NCBI RefSeq assembly: GCF_009193185.1
Contig: NZ_VUKF01000034.1
Location: 1-51,955 of the forward strand
From: Georgenia thermotolerans
GTDB taxonomy: Bacteria > Actinomycetota > Actinomycetes > Actinomycetales > Actinomycetaceae
Direction: 5' to 3'
DNA length: 51,955 bases
The notes below the pieces were generated by a model that had not been told where the DNA came from, ran no database searches, and saw only the letters and a list, made by a program, of their open reading frames with translations. Positions 43,615-51,955 of this stretch are shown in pieces. A program made the position numbers and the translations under genes. Each line of letters begins with the position of its first letter. Position 1 is the stretch's first letter.

Positions 43615-44898
43615 ATGGGACGGACAGGGCTGCGCGCACGCCTGCGCGACCCCGCGCTGCGCCGGGCCACCGTCGATTCCCTGATCGCCCTCGGCCTCGT
43701 CCTCGTGGTCGGGCTGATGTCCGCCGGCGTGGCGCTGCAGGCCGCGGCGGGCCCCTCGGCCGTCGTCGTGGCGGCCGTGGTGATCGCCATGCCGGCCGCG
43801 CTCGCGTGGCGCCGCACCCACCCGGTCGCCTCGGCGGTGACCGTCTACCTGTGCGCGCTGCTGCACCTGGTGCTCGGCGTCGTGGCCTTCTCGTCGGACC
43901 AGATGGTCATCGTCCCCACCGACGTCCTCGTCCTGGTCGCGCTGTACTCGGTCACCGTCTACGGCCCACCCTGGGCCCGCCGGGCCGCCCTGGCCGGCGC
44001 GCTCCTCGGCGCCTTGCTGCTCGCGGTCGTCACGGCCACCTGGTTCGGCGGCGCGAGCCTCTGGAACTTCCTGGCCACGCTCCTCGGCGTGGCCGGGATG
44101 GTCCTGGCGACCTGGGGGTACGCCCAGTTCCGCCGCGGGCGCATCGAGCGGCTGGAGAGCCTGCTCGAGCGCGCGCGCCGCCTGGAGATCGAACGCGACC
44201 AGCAGGCCCAGCTCGCCACCGCCGCCGAGCGGGCGCGCATCGCGCGGGAGATGCACGACGTCGTCGCGCACACCCTCTCCGTCGTCATCGCCCAGGCCGA
44301 CGGCGGGCGCTACGCCGCGCGCACGGACCCGGTGGCCGCCGAGCGGGCGCTGACGACGATCGCCGAGATGGGCCGCGACGCCCTCGCCGACATCCGCCGC
44401 ATCCTCGGCGTGCTGCGCGACGGCGACGCCCAGGCGGGCACCGCCCTGCTCCCCCAGCCGGTGGACGCCGACCTCGACGCCCTGGTCGGGCAGATCCGCA
44501 CCTCCGGCGTCGCCGTGTCCCTGGTGCGGATGGGCGAGGCGCGCCCGCTGCCGCCCGGCGCCGGCCTGACGATCTACCGCGTCTGCCAGGAGGCGCTGAC
44601 CAACGCCCTCAAGCACGCCGGCCCCGGGGCGCGCATCACCGTGCTGCTGCAGTGGCTGCCCGGCGCGCTGACGCTCCAGGTCGACGACGACGGCCGCGGC
44701 GCCGCCGCCCCGAGCGACGGCAAGGGGCAGGGCCTGGTCGGCATGCGCGAGCGCGCTGCGCTGTTCGGCGGCACGGTCCAGGCCGGCCCGCGCCCCGGCG
44801 GCGGCTACCGCGTGCGCGTCCAGCTGCCCCTGCCCGAGCTCGGCGCCGCGAGCGCCGTCCCCGCGCCGCTCTCACCCCCGACCCAAGGAGCCCGATGA
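43615..44898 (+). CDS. sensor histidine kinase (NarL/DesK-type, HPK7)
   Basis: A 427-residue membrane kinase with about five to six N-terminal transmembrane helices (residues 20-170), a short coiled linker, the HisKA_3 dimerisation motif EMHDVVAHTLSVV with phospho-accepting H214, and a C-terminal HATPase (QEALTNALKHAG, VDDDGRG, GLVGMRERA). No extracellular sensor domain. TAGGCT (43602-43607) lies seven bases before the ATG, suggesting leaderless translation. Pairs with the downstream regulator. Signal unknown. Confidence 0.93.
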   Translation: MGRTGLRARLRDPALRRATVDSLIALGLVLVVGLMSAGVALQAAAGPSAVVVAAVVIAMPAALAWRRTHPVASAVTVYLCALLHLVLGVVAFSSDQMVIVPTDVLVLVALYSVTVYGPPWARRAALAGALLGALLLAVVTATWFGGASLWNFLATLLGVAGMVLATWGYAQFRRGRIERLESLLERARRLEIERDQQAQLATAAERARIAREMHDVVAHTLSVVIAQADGGRYAARTDPVAAERALTTIAEMGRDALADIRRILGVLRDGDAQAGTALLPQPVDADLDALVGQIRTSGVAVSLVRMGEARPLPPGAGLTIYRVCQEALTNALKHAGPGARITVLLQWLPGALTLQVDDDGRGAAAPSDGKGQGLVGMRERAALFGGTVQAGPRPGGGYRVRVQLPLPELGAASAVPAPLSPPTQGAR

Positions 44899-45587
44899 CC
44901 GCCCCGACCACCGACCCGGCCGCCATCCGCGTGGCGCTGGTCGACGACCAGCAGCTCGTGCGCGCGGGCTTCGCCATGGTCATCGGCTCCCAGCCCGACA
45001 TGGAGGTGGTCCTCGAGGCCGGCGACGGCGCCCAGGCGGTGCGCCTGCTCGGCAGCCACCGCGCCGACGTCGTCCTCATGGACGTGCGCATGCCCACCAT
45101 GGACGGGCTCGCGGCGACCGCCGAGGTCACGGGCGGCGGCGACGGCGAGGGCCCGCGGGTGATCATCCTGACCACCTTCGACGTCGACGAGTACGTGCTC
45201 AAGGCCATCAAGGCGGGGGCGAGCGGGTTCCTCCTCAAGGACGCCCCGCCCGAGGAGATGCTCGCGGCCATCCGGACCGTCCACGCCGGCGACGCCGTCA
45301 TCGCGCCGTCGTCGACGAAGCGCCTCATCGGCCACCTCGCCCAGGTGCTGCCGGAGACGGAGAAGGCCCCGCCGGCGGTGCTCGACGCCCTGACCGACCG
45401 CGAGCGCGAGGTGCTCGTGCTCATGGCGCGGGGGCGGTCCAACACCGAGATCGCCGGCGAGCTGTACGTGGCGGAGGCGACGGTGAAGACCCACGTGGGG
45501 CGGGTGCTGGCCAAGCTCGGCGCGCGCGACCGGGTCCAGGCGGTGGTGCTCGCCTACGAGACCGGCCTGGTCACCCCCGGCTCGTAG
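44895..45587 (+). CDS. LuxR/NarL-family response regulator
   Basis: A 230-residue regulator: receiver domain with acidic pair D17/D18, phospho-accepting D63 in VVLMDVRMPTMDG and K in LLKDAPPEE, then a LuxR HTH (LTDREREVLVLMARGRSN, VKTHVGRVLAKL). ATG overlaps the kinase stop (ATGA) and follows AAGGAG. Targets unknown; the two-component system is unlinked in direction to gadB beyond it. Confidence 0.94.
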   Translation: MTAPTTDPAAIRVALVDDQQLVRAGFAMVIGSQPDMEVVLEAGDGAQAVRLLGSHRADVVLMDVRMPTMDGLAATAEVTGGGDGEGPRVIILTTFDVDEYVLKAIKAGASGFLLKDAPPEEMLAAIRTVHAGDAVIAPSSTKRLIGHLAQVLPETEKAPPAVLDALTDREREVLVLMARGRSNTEIAGELYVAEATVKTHVGRVLAKLGARDRVQAVVLAYETGLVTPGS

Positions 45588-45602
45588 GGTCCGGGCCGGC
45601 GC

Positions 45603-46976
45603 TCAGTGGCCGCTGCCGGTGACGATCTTCCGGCGCTCGGACTCGTGGGCGCCGCCCTTCTTGGCCAGGGTCGCGCACGCCTCCTCGAGGTCACGCGCCA
45701 GGGTGTCGACGTGCTCACGGCTCAGGGTCTGCTTGACCAGCGCCCGCATGATCGTCACGTCCTGCGCGTCCGGCGGGAGGGTGTAGGCCGGGACCATCCA
45801 GCCCCGCTCGGCCGCGAGCTGCCAGGCGATGTCGAACTCGTCGTAGGGCTGGTCCCCCGTGAGCCGGAACGCCACCAGCGGCAGCTGCTCCTCGTCGGCG
45901 CCGATGAGCTCGAAGCGGCCCATGGCCTGCAGCTTCTCCGCCAGGACCCGCGCGTTGGTCTGCATGTTGCGCATGATGTAGGCGTAGCCGGCCCGGCCGT
46001 AGCGCACGAAGTTGTAGTACTGGGCCAGGACCATCGCCGAACCCGTGGAGAAGTTCAGCGTGAACGTCGCGTCGGTCTTGCCGAGGTAGTTCTCCTCGAA
46101 CACGAGCTCGGGCGCCAGGGCGGCCCGGTCGCGGAAGATCAGCCACCCGATGCCGGGATAGACGAGCCCGAACTTGTGACCGGAGACGTTGATGGAGTGC
46201 ACCTGCTCGAGGCGGAAGTCCCAGGGGGTGTCGGGGTAGAGGAACGGCCAGACGAAGCCACCGCTCGCGGCGTCGACGTGCAGGGGGACGTCGAGGCCGC
46301 GCTCGCCCTTGAGGCGCACGAGCAGGTCGTTGATGCCCACGATGTCGTCCTTGTGCCCGGTGAAGGTCGTGCCGAGGACGGCCGCCACGCCGATCGTGTT
46401 CTCGTCGACGTGCGGGGCGACGTCCTCGGGACCGATCGTGTATTTCCCCGGCCGCAGCGGCACGATCCGCGGCTCGACGTCGAAGTAGCGGCAGAACTTC
46501 TCCCACACGACGTGGACGTCGCCGCCGAACACCAGGTTCGGGCTCGACGTCGAGCCCCCGGCGGCCTCGCGGGCCTTCCGCCACCGCCACTTCAGCGACA
46601 GCGCGCCGAGCATGATCGCCTCGGACGAGCCCTGGGTGCGCGCGCCGGTCGTGTCCCCGGGCGCGTGGAACAGGTCGGCGAGCATGCGGATGCAGCGCTG
46701 CTCGATCTCCGCCGTCCGCGGGTACTCGGCGTGGTCGATGAAGTTCCGGTGCAGGTTCTCGGCGATGACGCGCTGCGCCTCCGGCTCCATCCACGTGGTC
46801 ACGAAGGTCGCGAGGTTGCGCGCCGGGTCGCCCTCCAGCGCCAGGTCCTCGGAGACGAGCCGCATGGCGTCCACGGCGGTCATGCCGTCGACGGGAAACT
46901 CCTTGGTGGGCACCTCCTCGATGGCGAAGCGGTTGCCGAACAGGGCCGCGTCGGCGGCGCGGGGCAGGACGCTCAT
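45603..46976 (-). CDS. gadB: glutamate decarboxylase
   Basis: A 457-residue PLP enzyme converting glutamate to GABA, consuming a proton (acid resistance). PLP lysine K268 in SINVSGHKFGL and D235 in HVDAASGG are visible, as are GTTFTGHKDD and NYLGKTDATFTLNFS. Start is the second of two in-frame ATGs, because GAAGGAG is only well spaced for it. The C-terminus ends in His, as in GadB. No GadC antiporter adjacent; a small membrane protein precedes it in the same direction. Confidence 0.94.
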   Translation of the reverse strand: MSVLPRAADAALFGNRFAIEEVPTKEFPVDGMTAVDAMRLVSEDLALEGDPARNLATFVTTWMEPEAQRVIAENLHRNFIDHAEYPRTAEIEQRCIRMLADLFHAPGDTTGARTQGSSEAIMLGALSLKWRWRKAREAAGGSTSSPNLVFGGDVHVVWEKFCRYFDVEPRIVPLRPGKYTIGPEDVAPHVDENTIGVAAVLGTTFTGHKDDIVGINDLLVRLKGERGLDVPLHVDAASGGFVWPFLYPDTPWDFRLEQVHSINVSGHKFGLVYPGIGWLIFRDRAALAPELVFEENYLGKTDATFTLNFSTGSAMVLAQYYNFVRYGRAGYAYIMRNMQTNARVLAEKLQAMGRFELIGADEEQLPLVAFRLTGDQPYDEFDIAWQLAAERGWMVPAYTLPPDAQDVTIMRALVKQTLSREHVDTLARDLEEACATLAKKGGAHESERRKIVTGSGH

Positions 46977-47030
46977 GGACATCTCCTTCGGTTGAGGGCG
47001 AGGCGGCGTGATGCCCCATCCCGTGACGTG

Positions 47031-47753
47031 TCACCCGGGGTCGGTCCGCGGGCCGGCGAAATCAGCGCGCTGCCGCGACTGCACGGCGGACCGCCAGGCG
47101 GTGAACATGAGGCTCGCGCCGGCCAGGAAGCACAGCGCTCCCAGCAGGGTCCCGACGCCGGAGACCTTCGGGCCGAGGTCCTCGGCCGTGCTGGGCAGCA
47201 CGTAGCTCGCGATCGCCGACGCCATGAAGAAGACGGACCCGATCATGTTCAGCCACGCGATGCCCCGCGGCGCGAGAGCGGGTCGGGCGCCCAGGAACCG
47301 GGCGCTGACGGCGTAGATGGCGAAGCCGCTCGCCACGAGGAAGAGCGTCGACCCCACGAAGTCCGGGCGCCAGACGCGCCGGTCCTCCTCGGCGACGGTG
47401 GCGTTGTGCGCGAGGGAGGCGAAGGTGCTGACGTTGAAGTAGAGGGTCCCCAGGAACTGGGTGACAGCGCCGAGCCAGCCCGGGTCGTGCGGCCGCCAGG
47501 CCCGGAACCGCAGCGGCCGCGCCACGTGCTCGCTGGTGAGGTCGACGTCGGTCATCGCCGGCGTCTGCGCCTGGAGCAGCTGGGCGAACGAGGCGGAGGT
47601 GAAGAAGATCGAGCCGACGAAGAAGGTCACGGAGTCGGCCGCCGTGCCCACGGCGCCGGCGTAGGCCGGCATCGCCCCCAGCGCGAAGCACGCCGCTCCG
47701 ACGATGAACAGCCAGGCGATGGCCCGGTTGAGCGCGGCCGGTCGCACCCTCAT
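47031..47753 (-). CDS. multi-pass membrane protein with YrhK-like repeats
   Basis: A 240-residue protein with about six hydrophobic helices arranged in related pairs (FFVGSIFFTSASFAQLL, FVGSTLFLVASGFAIY, NMIGSVFFMASAIASY), resembling the YrhK-like fold. ATG with AGGGG about ten bases upstream. It lies 54 bp upstream of gadB in the same direction, so the two may be co-transcribed. No transport or enzymatic function is recognisable. Confidence 0.75.
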   Translation of the reverse strand: MRVRPAALNRAIAWLFIVGAACFALGAMPAYAGAVGTAADSVTFFVGSIFFTSASFAQLLQAQTPAMTDVDLTSEHVARPLRFRAWRPHDPGWLGAVTQFLGTLYFNVSTFASLAHNATVAEEDRRVWRPDFVGSTLFLVASGFAIYAVSARFLGARPALAPRGIAWLNMIGSVFFMASAIASYVLPSTAEDLGPKVSGVGTLLGALCFLAGASLMFTAWRSAVQSRQRADFAGPRTDPG

Positions 47754-47919
47754 GCTGGCGATCCCCTCTGCCGGGTCCTCACATGCTGCGCCCCGCCCCT
47801 CGCCGGGAAACTCATCCCGGTCGGGTGAGAGCCGCACCCCGGTGCCCCTCCCCGGCCCGCCGTGCGGCGGTGTCCCCCCACGGGATGACCCCGGGGCCGT
47901 CCCTGGGCCGACGACGCCA

Positions 47920-47946
47920 CCACCCGGCGTCCGTAACGTCGGGTGG
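47920..47946 (+). promoter_or_regulatory. inverted repeat in the divergent promoter region before the ABC genes
   Basis: CCACCCG (47920-47926) and CGGGTGG (47940-47946) flank a -10-like TAACGT, about 70 bp before the ATPase start. Possible operator of the ABC operon. No gene was seen in 47754-48013. Confidence 0.35.
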
Positions 47947-48013
47947 GCCGGCACGTCTCCGGCGACGGCGCGCGCCCCGGCCGCGCCGTCCCGCACCACC
48001 CAGGAGCTTCCCC

Positions 48014-48786
<773 letters not shown>

Positions 48787-48787
<1 letters not shown>

Positions 48788-51465
48788 TGCTCCGCCTGAC
48801 CCTGGCGCAGATGCGCCGGTCGGCCGGCCGGCTCGCCGCCGCCGGCGTCGCCATCGTGGTCGGCACGGCGTTCGTCGCCGCCACCCTGCTGGCGGGGGCC
48901 CTCATCCGCGACACGACCTACCGCACGGTGACCGCCTCCTTGGGCGACGCCGACGTGGTGGTGCGCCCGGCGGACGGGCCGCTGACCCCGGAGACCGTCG
49001 CGTCGATCGCCGCGCTCGACGGCGTCGCCGCCGCCGACGGCGTCACCGAGCTTTTCGGGCAGCTGCGGGCGGCGGGCCGGCAGGACGCCGCGCTGCTCAC
49101 CGCGACGGCGTCGACGGCGCGGCTCGACCCGTTCACGGTCGTCGAGGGCCACATGCCCACCACCGACACCGAGGTCGCGGTCACCGCGGCCAGCGCCGAG
49201 CGGCTCGGCGTGGCGGTGGGCGACACGGTGCGGGCGGAGTGGGACGTCTTCACCTCCGACCCGGCCGCCGAGGGCGGCGGGACCTGGACCACCGCCGGCG
49301 CCGACCTCGTCCTCAGCGCCGTCCTCGCCGACCCGCCCGCGATCGCCGCCTCCGGGTCCGCGGCGGTGGTGAGCCGGGCGAACCTCGAGCGCTGGCGGGC
49401 CCCCGACGACACGGCGGGCTACGACCGGGTGCTCGTCGCCACCGACGCGGACCCGGAGACCGTGGCGCAGGAGATCGCCGCGCTCGGCCCCGTGGTGCGC
49501 ACCGCCCAGCAGGAGGCCGAGGAGCAGACCCGCATGCTCACCGGCGACACGCAGACCCTGACCTACCTCGTGCTCGGCTTCGCCGCGGTGGCGATGTTCG
49601 TCGCGGGCCTGGTCATCGCCAACACCTTCCAGGTCCTCGTCGCCCAGCGCACCCGCTTCCTCGCGCTGCTGCGCTGCGTGGGCGCCACGACCGGCCAGGT
49701 GCACCGCTCCGTGCTGCTCGAGGCACTCGCCCTGGGCGTGGTGGCCAGCGTGGTCGGCCTCGTGGCCGGGCTGGCGCTGGGGCAGGGGGCCCTGTGGGTG
49801 CTGCAGCGGGCCGACCTCGGCCTGGAGGTCGCCCCCACGATCACGGTGACCCCCGCCGTCGTCGCGGTCCCGCTCCTGACCGGCACGGTGGTCACGGTGC
49901 TGGCGGCGCTCGCCCCGGCCCGTTCGGCCACCCGGGTGCGGCCGCTGGCGGCGCTGCGCCCGGCCGCCGCGCCGACGGTGCGCCGCGGGGGGCGCGGGCG
50001 GCTGTGGACGGCCGTGGCGCTGACCACGGTGGGCGCGGTCCTGCTCGGCGCCGGCGTCGCGGTGCCCCACCTCCCCGGGCTCGACGAGGTGTCGACGATC
50101 GGGCCGGCGCTGCTCGTCGGCGTGCTCGGCGGCATCCTCTCCTTCGCCGGGGTCATGGTGGGCGCGGTGTTCCTCGTCCCGCGGGCGCTGCGCGCCCTCG
50201 GCCACGCCCTGGCGGCCCTGACGCCCCGGCCCTGGCGGCCCACCGTGCGCCTCGCCACCGTCAACGCGACCCGCAACCCCCGGCGGACCTCGGCGACGGC
50301 GTCGGCGCTGCTCATCGGCGTGGCCCTGGTGACCATGATGAGCACCGGCGCGGCCGGGGCCCGGGCCAGCCTCGGCGCCGCGCTCACCGCGCAGTTCCCG
50401 GTGGACGTGGCGGTCGTGGCCGGCGAGGGCCCCGACGTCACCCTCTCCGCGGTGCAGCTGGAGGCGGTCGCGGCCACGTCCGGCGTGGCCGAGGCGGTCC
50501 CCGCGCACATCGCCAGGGCGTGGCTGGCCTCGGGAGCGATGCTCACCGACGCCTCCGTCGTCGCGATGGGGGCGGACGACGCCGCGACCGTCGTGCGCGA
50601 CCCCGCGGCCTTCGCCGCGCTCGGGGACGGCGTGATCCTTCTCGGCGAGCACCTCGCGGACCAGCTCGACGTCGCCGACGGGGAGCCGGTCACCCTGTCC
50701 GCCGAGCCGCCTGCGGGCGCCGGCGACCCGGCCGCGACCGAGCCCGCCGCGGGCGACCCGGCCGCGACCGAGCCCGCCGCAGGTGACCTGGCCGGCGCCG
50801 GGGGCCCCGCCACGGGCGAACCGCTCACCGCGCGGGTGATCGCCGACGGCGGCTACCTGGCCGTCGTGGAGCCCCCGACGCTGACCCGCGCGGGGCTGGC
50901 CCCGCCGGTCAACGGCGTGTGGGCGCGGCTGGACGGCGGCGACGCGGCGGCCACGGTGGTCGCGGTCCAGGACGCCCTGGCCGCCGCGACGACAGCGGCC
51001 GACCCGGTGCCGCACGTCGTGGGCGCCGCCGCCGAGCGCCAGCAGTACGAGCAGATCATCGACACGCTCCTGGCGATCGTCGTCGGGCTGCTCGGCGTGG
51101 CGGTGGTCATCGCGCTCATCGGCGTGGCCAACACCTTGTCGCTGTCGGTGATCGAGCGACGCCGCGAGCACGCCCTGCTGCGCGCCACCGGTCTGACCCG
51201 CGGCCAGCTGCGCGGCGTGCTGGCCACCGAGGGGTTGCTCATCGCCGGCGTCGGGGCGCTGCTCGGCGCCCTGCTCGGGCTGGTGTACGGCTGGGCCGGC
51301 ACCGCGGTGATCCTCGGCGGCACCGGCGACGTGGTCCTGGCGGTCCCGTGGCTCTCCCTCCTCGGCGTCGGCGCCGTCGCGGCGCTGGCCGGGCTACTCG
51401 CCTCGGTGCTGCCGGCCCGCTCGGCCGTCCGCACCCCGCCGGTGGCCGCGCTGGCGGCGGAGTAG
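48787..51465 (+). CDS. FtsX-type ABC permease (two MacB/FtsX domains)
   Basis: An 892-residue protein with an N-terminal helix, a MacB-like periplasmic domain, a first FtsX core (about residues 255-395: YLVLGFAAVAMFVAGLVIANTFQVL), a second MacB-like external part and a C-terminal FtsX core (LGVAVVIALIGVANTLSLSVIERRREHALLRATG). ATG overlaps the ATPase stop (TGATG). A 30-bp in-frame duplication (50722-50781) doubles a ten-residue Ala/Pro/Thr segment in the external part. Cargo unknown: export of peptides, lipids or drugs, or mechanotransmission. Confidence 0.93.
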
Positions 51466-51491
51466 GCCCACGCCCGGGCGCCCGGCGCTGC

Positions 51492-51524
51492 GGACACGTC
51501 CACGCCCGGGCGTCCGGCGTGTCC
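51492..51524 (+). terminator. terminator-like hairpin after the ABC permease
   Basis: GGACACG (51492-51498) pairs with CGTGTCC (51518-51524) around a 12-bp perfect palindrome ACGCCCGGGCGT (51502-51513). It lies about 25 bp past the permease stop. Confidence 0.5.
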
Positions 51525-51570
51525 ACAGGGCCGCGGCACGGCCCGGCGCGGGTCCGGCACGCTGGCCGGT

Positions 51571-51955
51571 GTGCGCAGCGATGCCCGCGGTGGCGACGGT
51601 GACGCGGCGGGCCGGGAGGGTCTCGCCACGGCGACGCTGCGCGCCGCGTGGCACCTCGCCGTCGTCGGGGGCCCGGACACCGGGTGGTGCCTGCCGCTGG
51701 GACCGGACGCGACGACCATCGGGCGCGGCGGCGGGACCCTGACGGATCCCTCCGTGTCCCGTCGCCACCTGCAGGCCCGCACCCGCCGCGGCGGGGTGCA
51801 GGTCCGGGACGCCGGCTCGGCCAACGGGACCCGGTGGCGCCCGCCGGGCCGGCTTCGCCCGGCGCGCCGGCTGGGGCGCCGCTGGCGCACCGTGCCCGCC
51901 GGCGCGCGGCTGGCCGTCGGCGCCAGCGTGCTGGAGGTGCGCCCGCGTCCGGCCC
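51571..51955 (+). CDS. FHA-domain protein, N-terminal fragment (runs off the window)
   Basis: From a GTG the frame stays open to the right edge (128 codons). After a ~30-residue leader comes an FHA fold: HLAVVGGPDTGW, TIGRGGGTLTDPSVSRRHL and DAGSANGTRW, matching the GR...SRxH...NGT signature that binds phosphothreonine. The Arg/Pro-rich loop and VPAGARLAVGASVLEV strand complete the domain. Similar N-termini occur on FtsK/SpoIIIE-type ATPases of Micrococcales, but the C-terminal part is not in view. No clear ribosome site, so the exact start is uncertain. Confidence 0.75.
   Translation, partial: MRSDARGGDGDAAGREGLATATLRAAWHLAVVGGPDTGWCLPLGPDATTIGRGGGTLTDPSVSRRHLQARTRRGGVQVRDAGSANGTRWRPPGRLRPARRLGRRWRTVPAGARLAVGASVLEVRPRPA

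Overview
The window is very GC-rich, with short intergenic gaps, many start/stop overlaps (ATGA, TGATG), frequent GTG starts and several probable leaderless mRNAs. Gene content (actinobacterial-type GatCAB, LigA with SRAP protein, ACT-domain malic enzyme, DUF6986-type protein, an rRNA leader of the type seen in Micrococcales) points to an actinomycete, probably Micrococcales (Georgenia/Cellulomonas-like). The genus is a guess.

Left edge (1-860): the minus strand carries the 5' leader and two stacked promoters of an rRNA operon whose 16S gene lies beyond the window. Positions 860-40123 are mostly one metabolic island that takes purines (xanthine to urate to allantoin to allantoate to ureidoglycolate to glyoxylate) and glycolate into central metabolism. 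Units: a lactate/glycolate permease; aceB-glcDEF (malate synthase and glycolate oxidase); hyi-glxR-gcl-glxK-allB-alc, with a bcp peroxiredoxin behind it; a malic enzyme followed by a DUF6986/CitE-like protein and a stand-alone allophanate-hydrolase C-terminal-like protein; a divergent IclR regulator (AllR-like); uraD-hiuH-uricase-NCS2 permease; a second NCS2 permease; a DoxX protein; and a second malic enzyme. After a housekeeping interruption (gatCAB, a conserved hypothetical gene, a cardiolipin-synthase-like PLD protein, a GNAT protein) comes xdhABC, xanthine dehydrogenase with its maturation factor.

Seven promoters of this island share a motif: a strong 15-bp half, TTYC-N7-GRAA, usually extended to a 36-bp composite dyad TTYC-N7-GGAA-N6-TTCC-N7-GRAA. 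None of the housekeeping genes I checked carries it. It is most simply the operator of the IclR-type regulator at 20465, whose own promoter has a copy. The island is therefore probably one regulon that makes glyoxylate and disposes of it as malate (then pyruvate, by malic enzyme) or as tartronate semialdehyde (then glycerate and phosphoglycerate).

Two points deserve most attention. No recognisable ureidoglycolate lyase (AllA) is present, while two poorly understood proteins sit inside the regulon and could fill that step. The two malic enzyme genes, 8,745 bp apart in the same orientation, share a tract of about 974 bp with a single mismatch by eye, which suggests gene conversion and makes the urate module between them a possible recombination unit.

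The right part (40164-51955) is ordinary chromosome: ligA, an SRAP protein, a histidine kinase/response regulator pair, glutamate decarboxylase with a membrane protein, an ABC ATPase/FtsX-type permease pair, and the start of an FHA-domain gene cut by the window edge.
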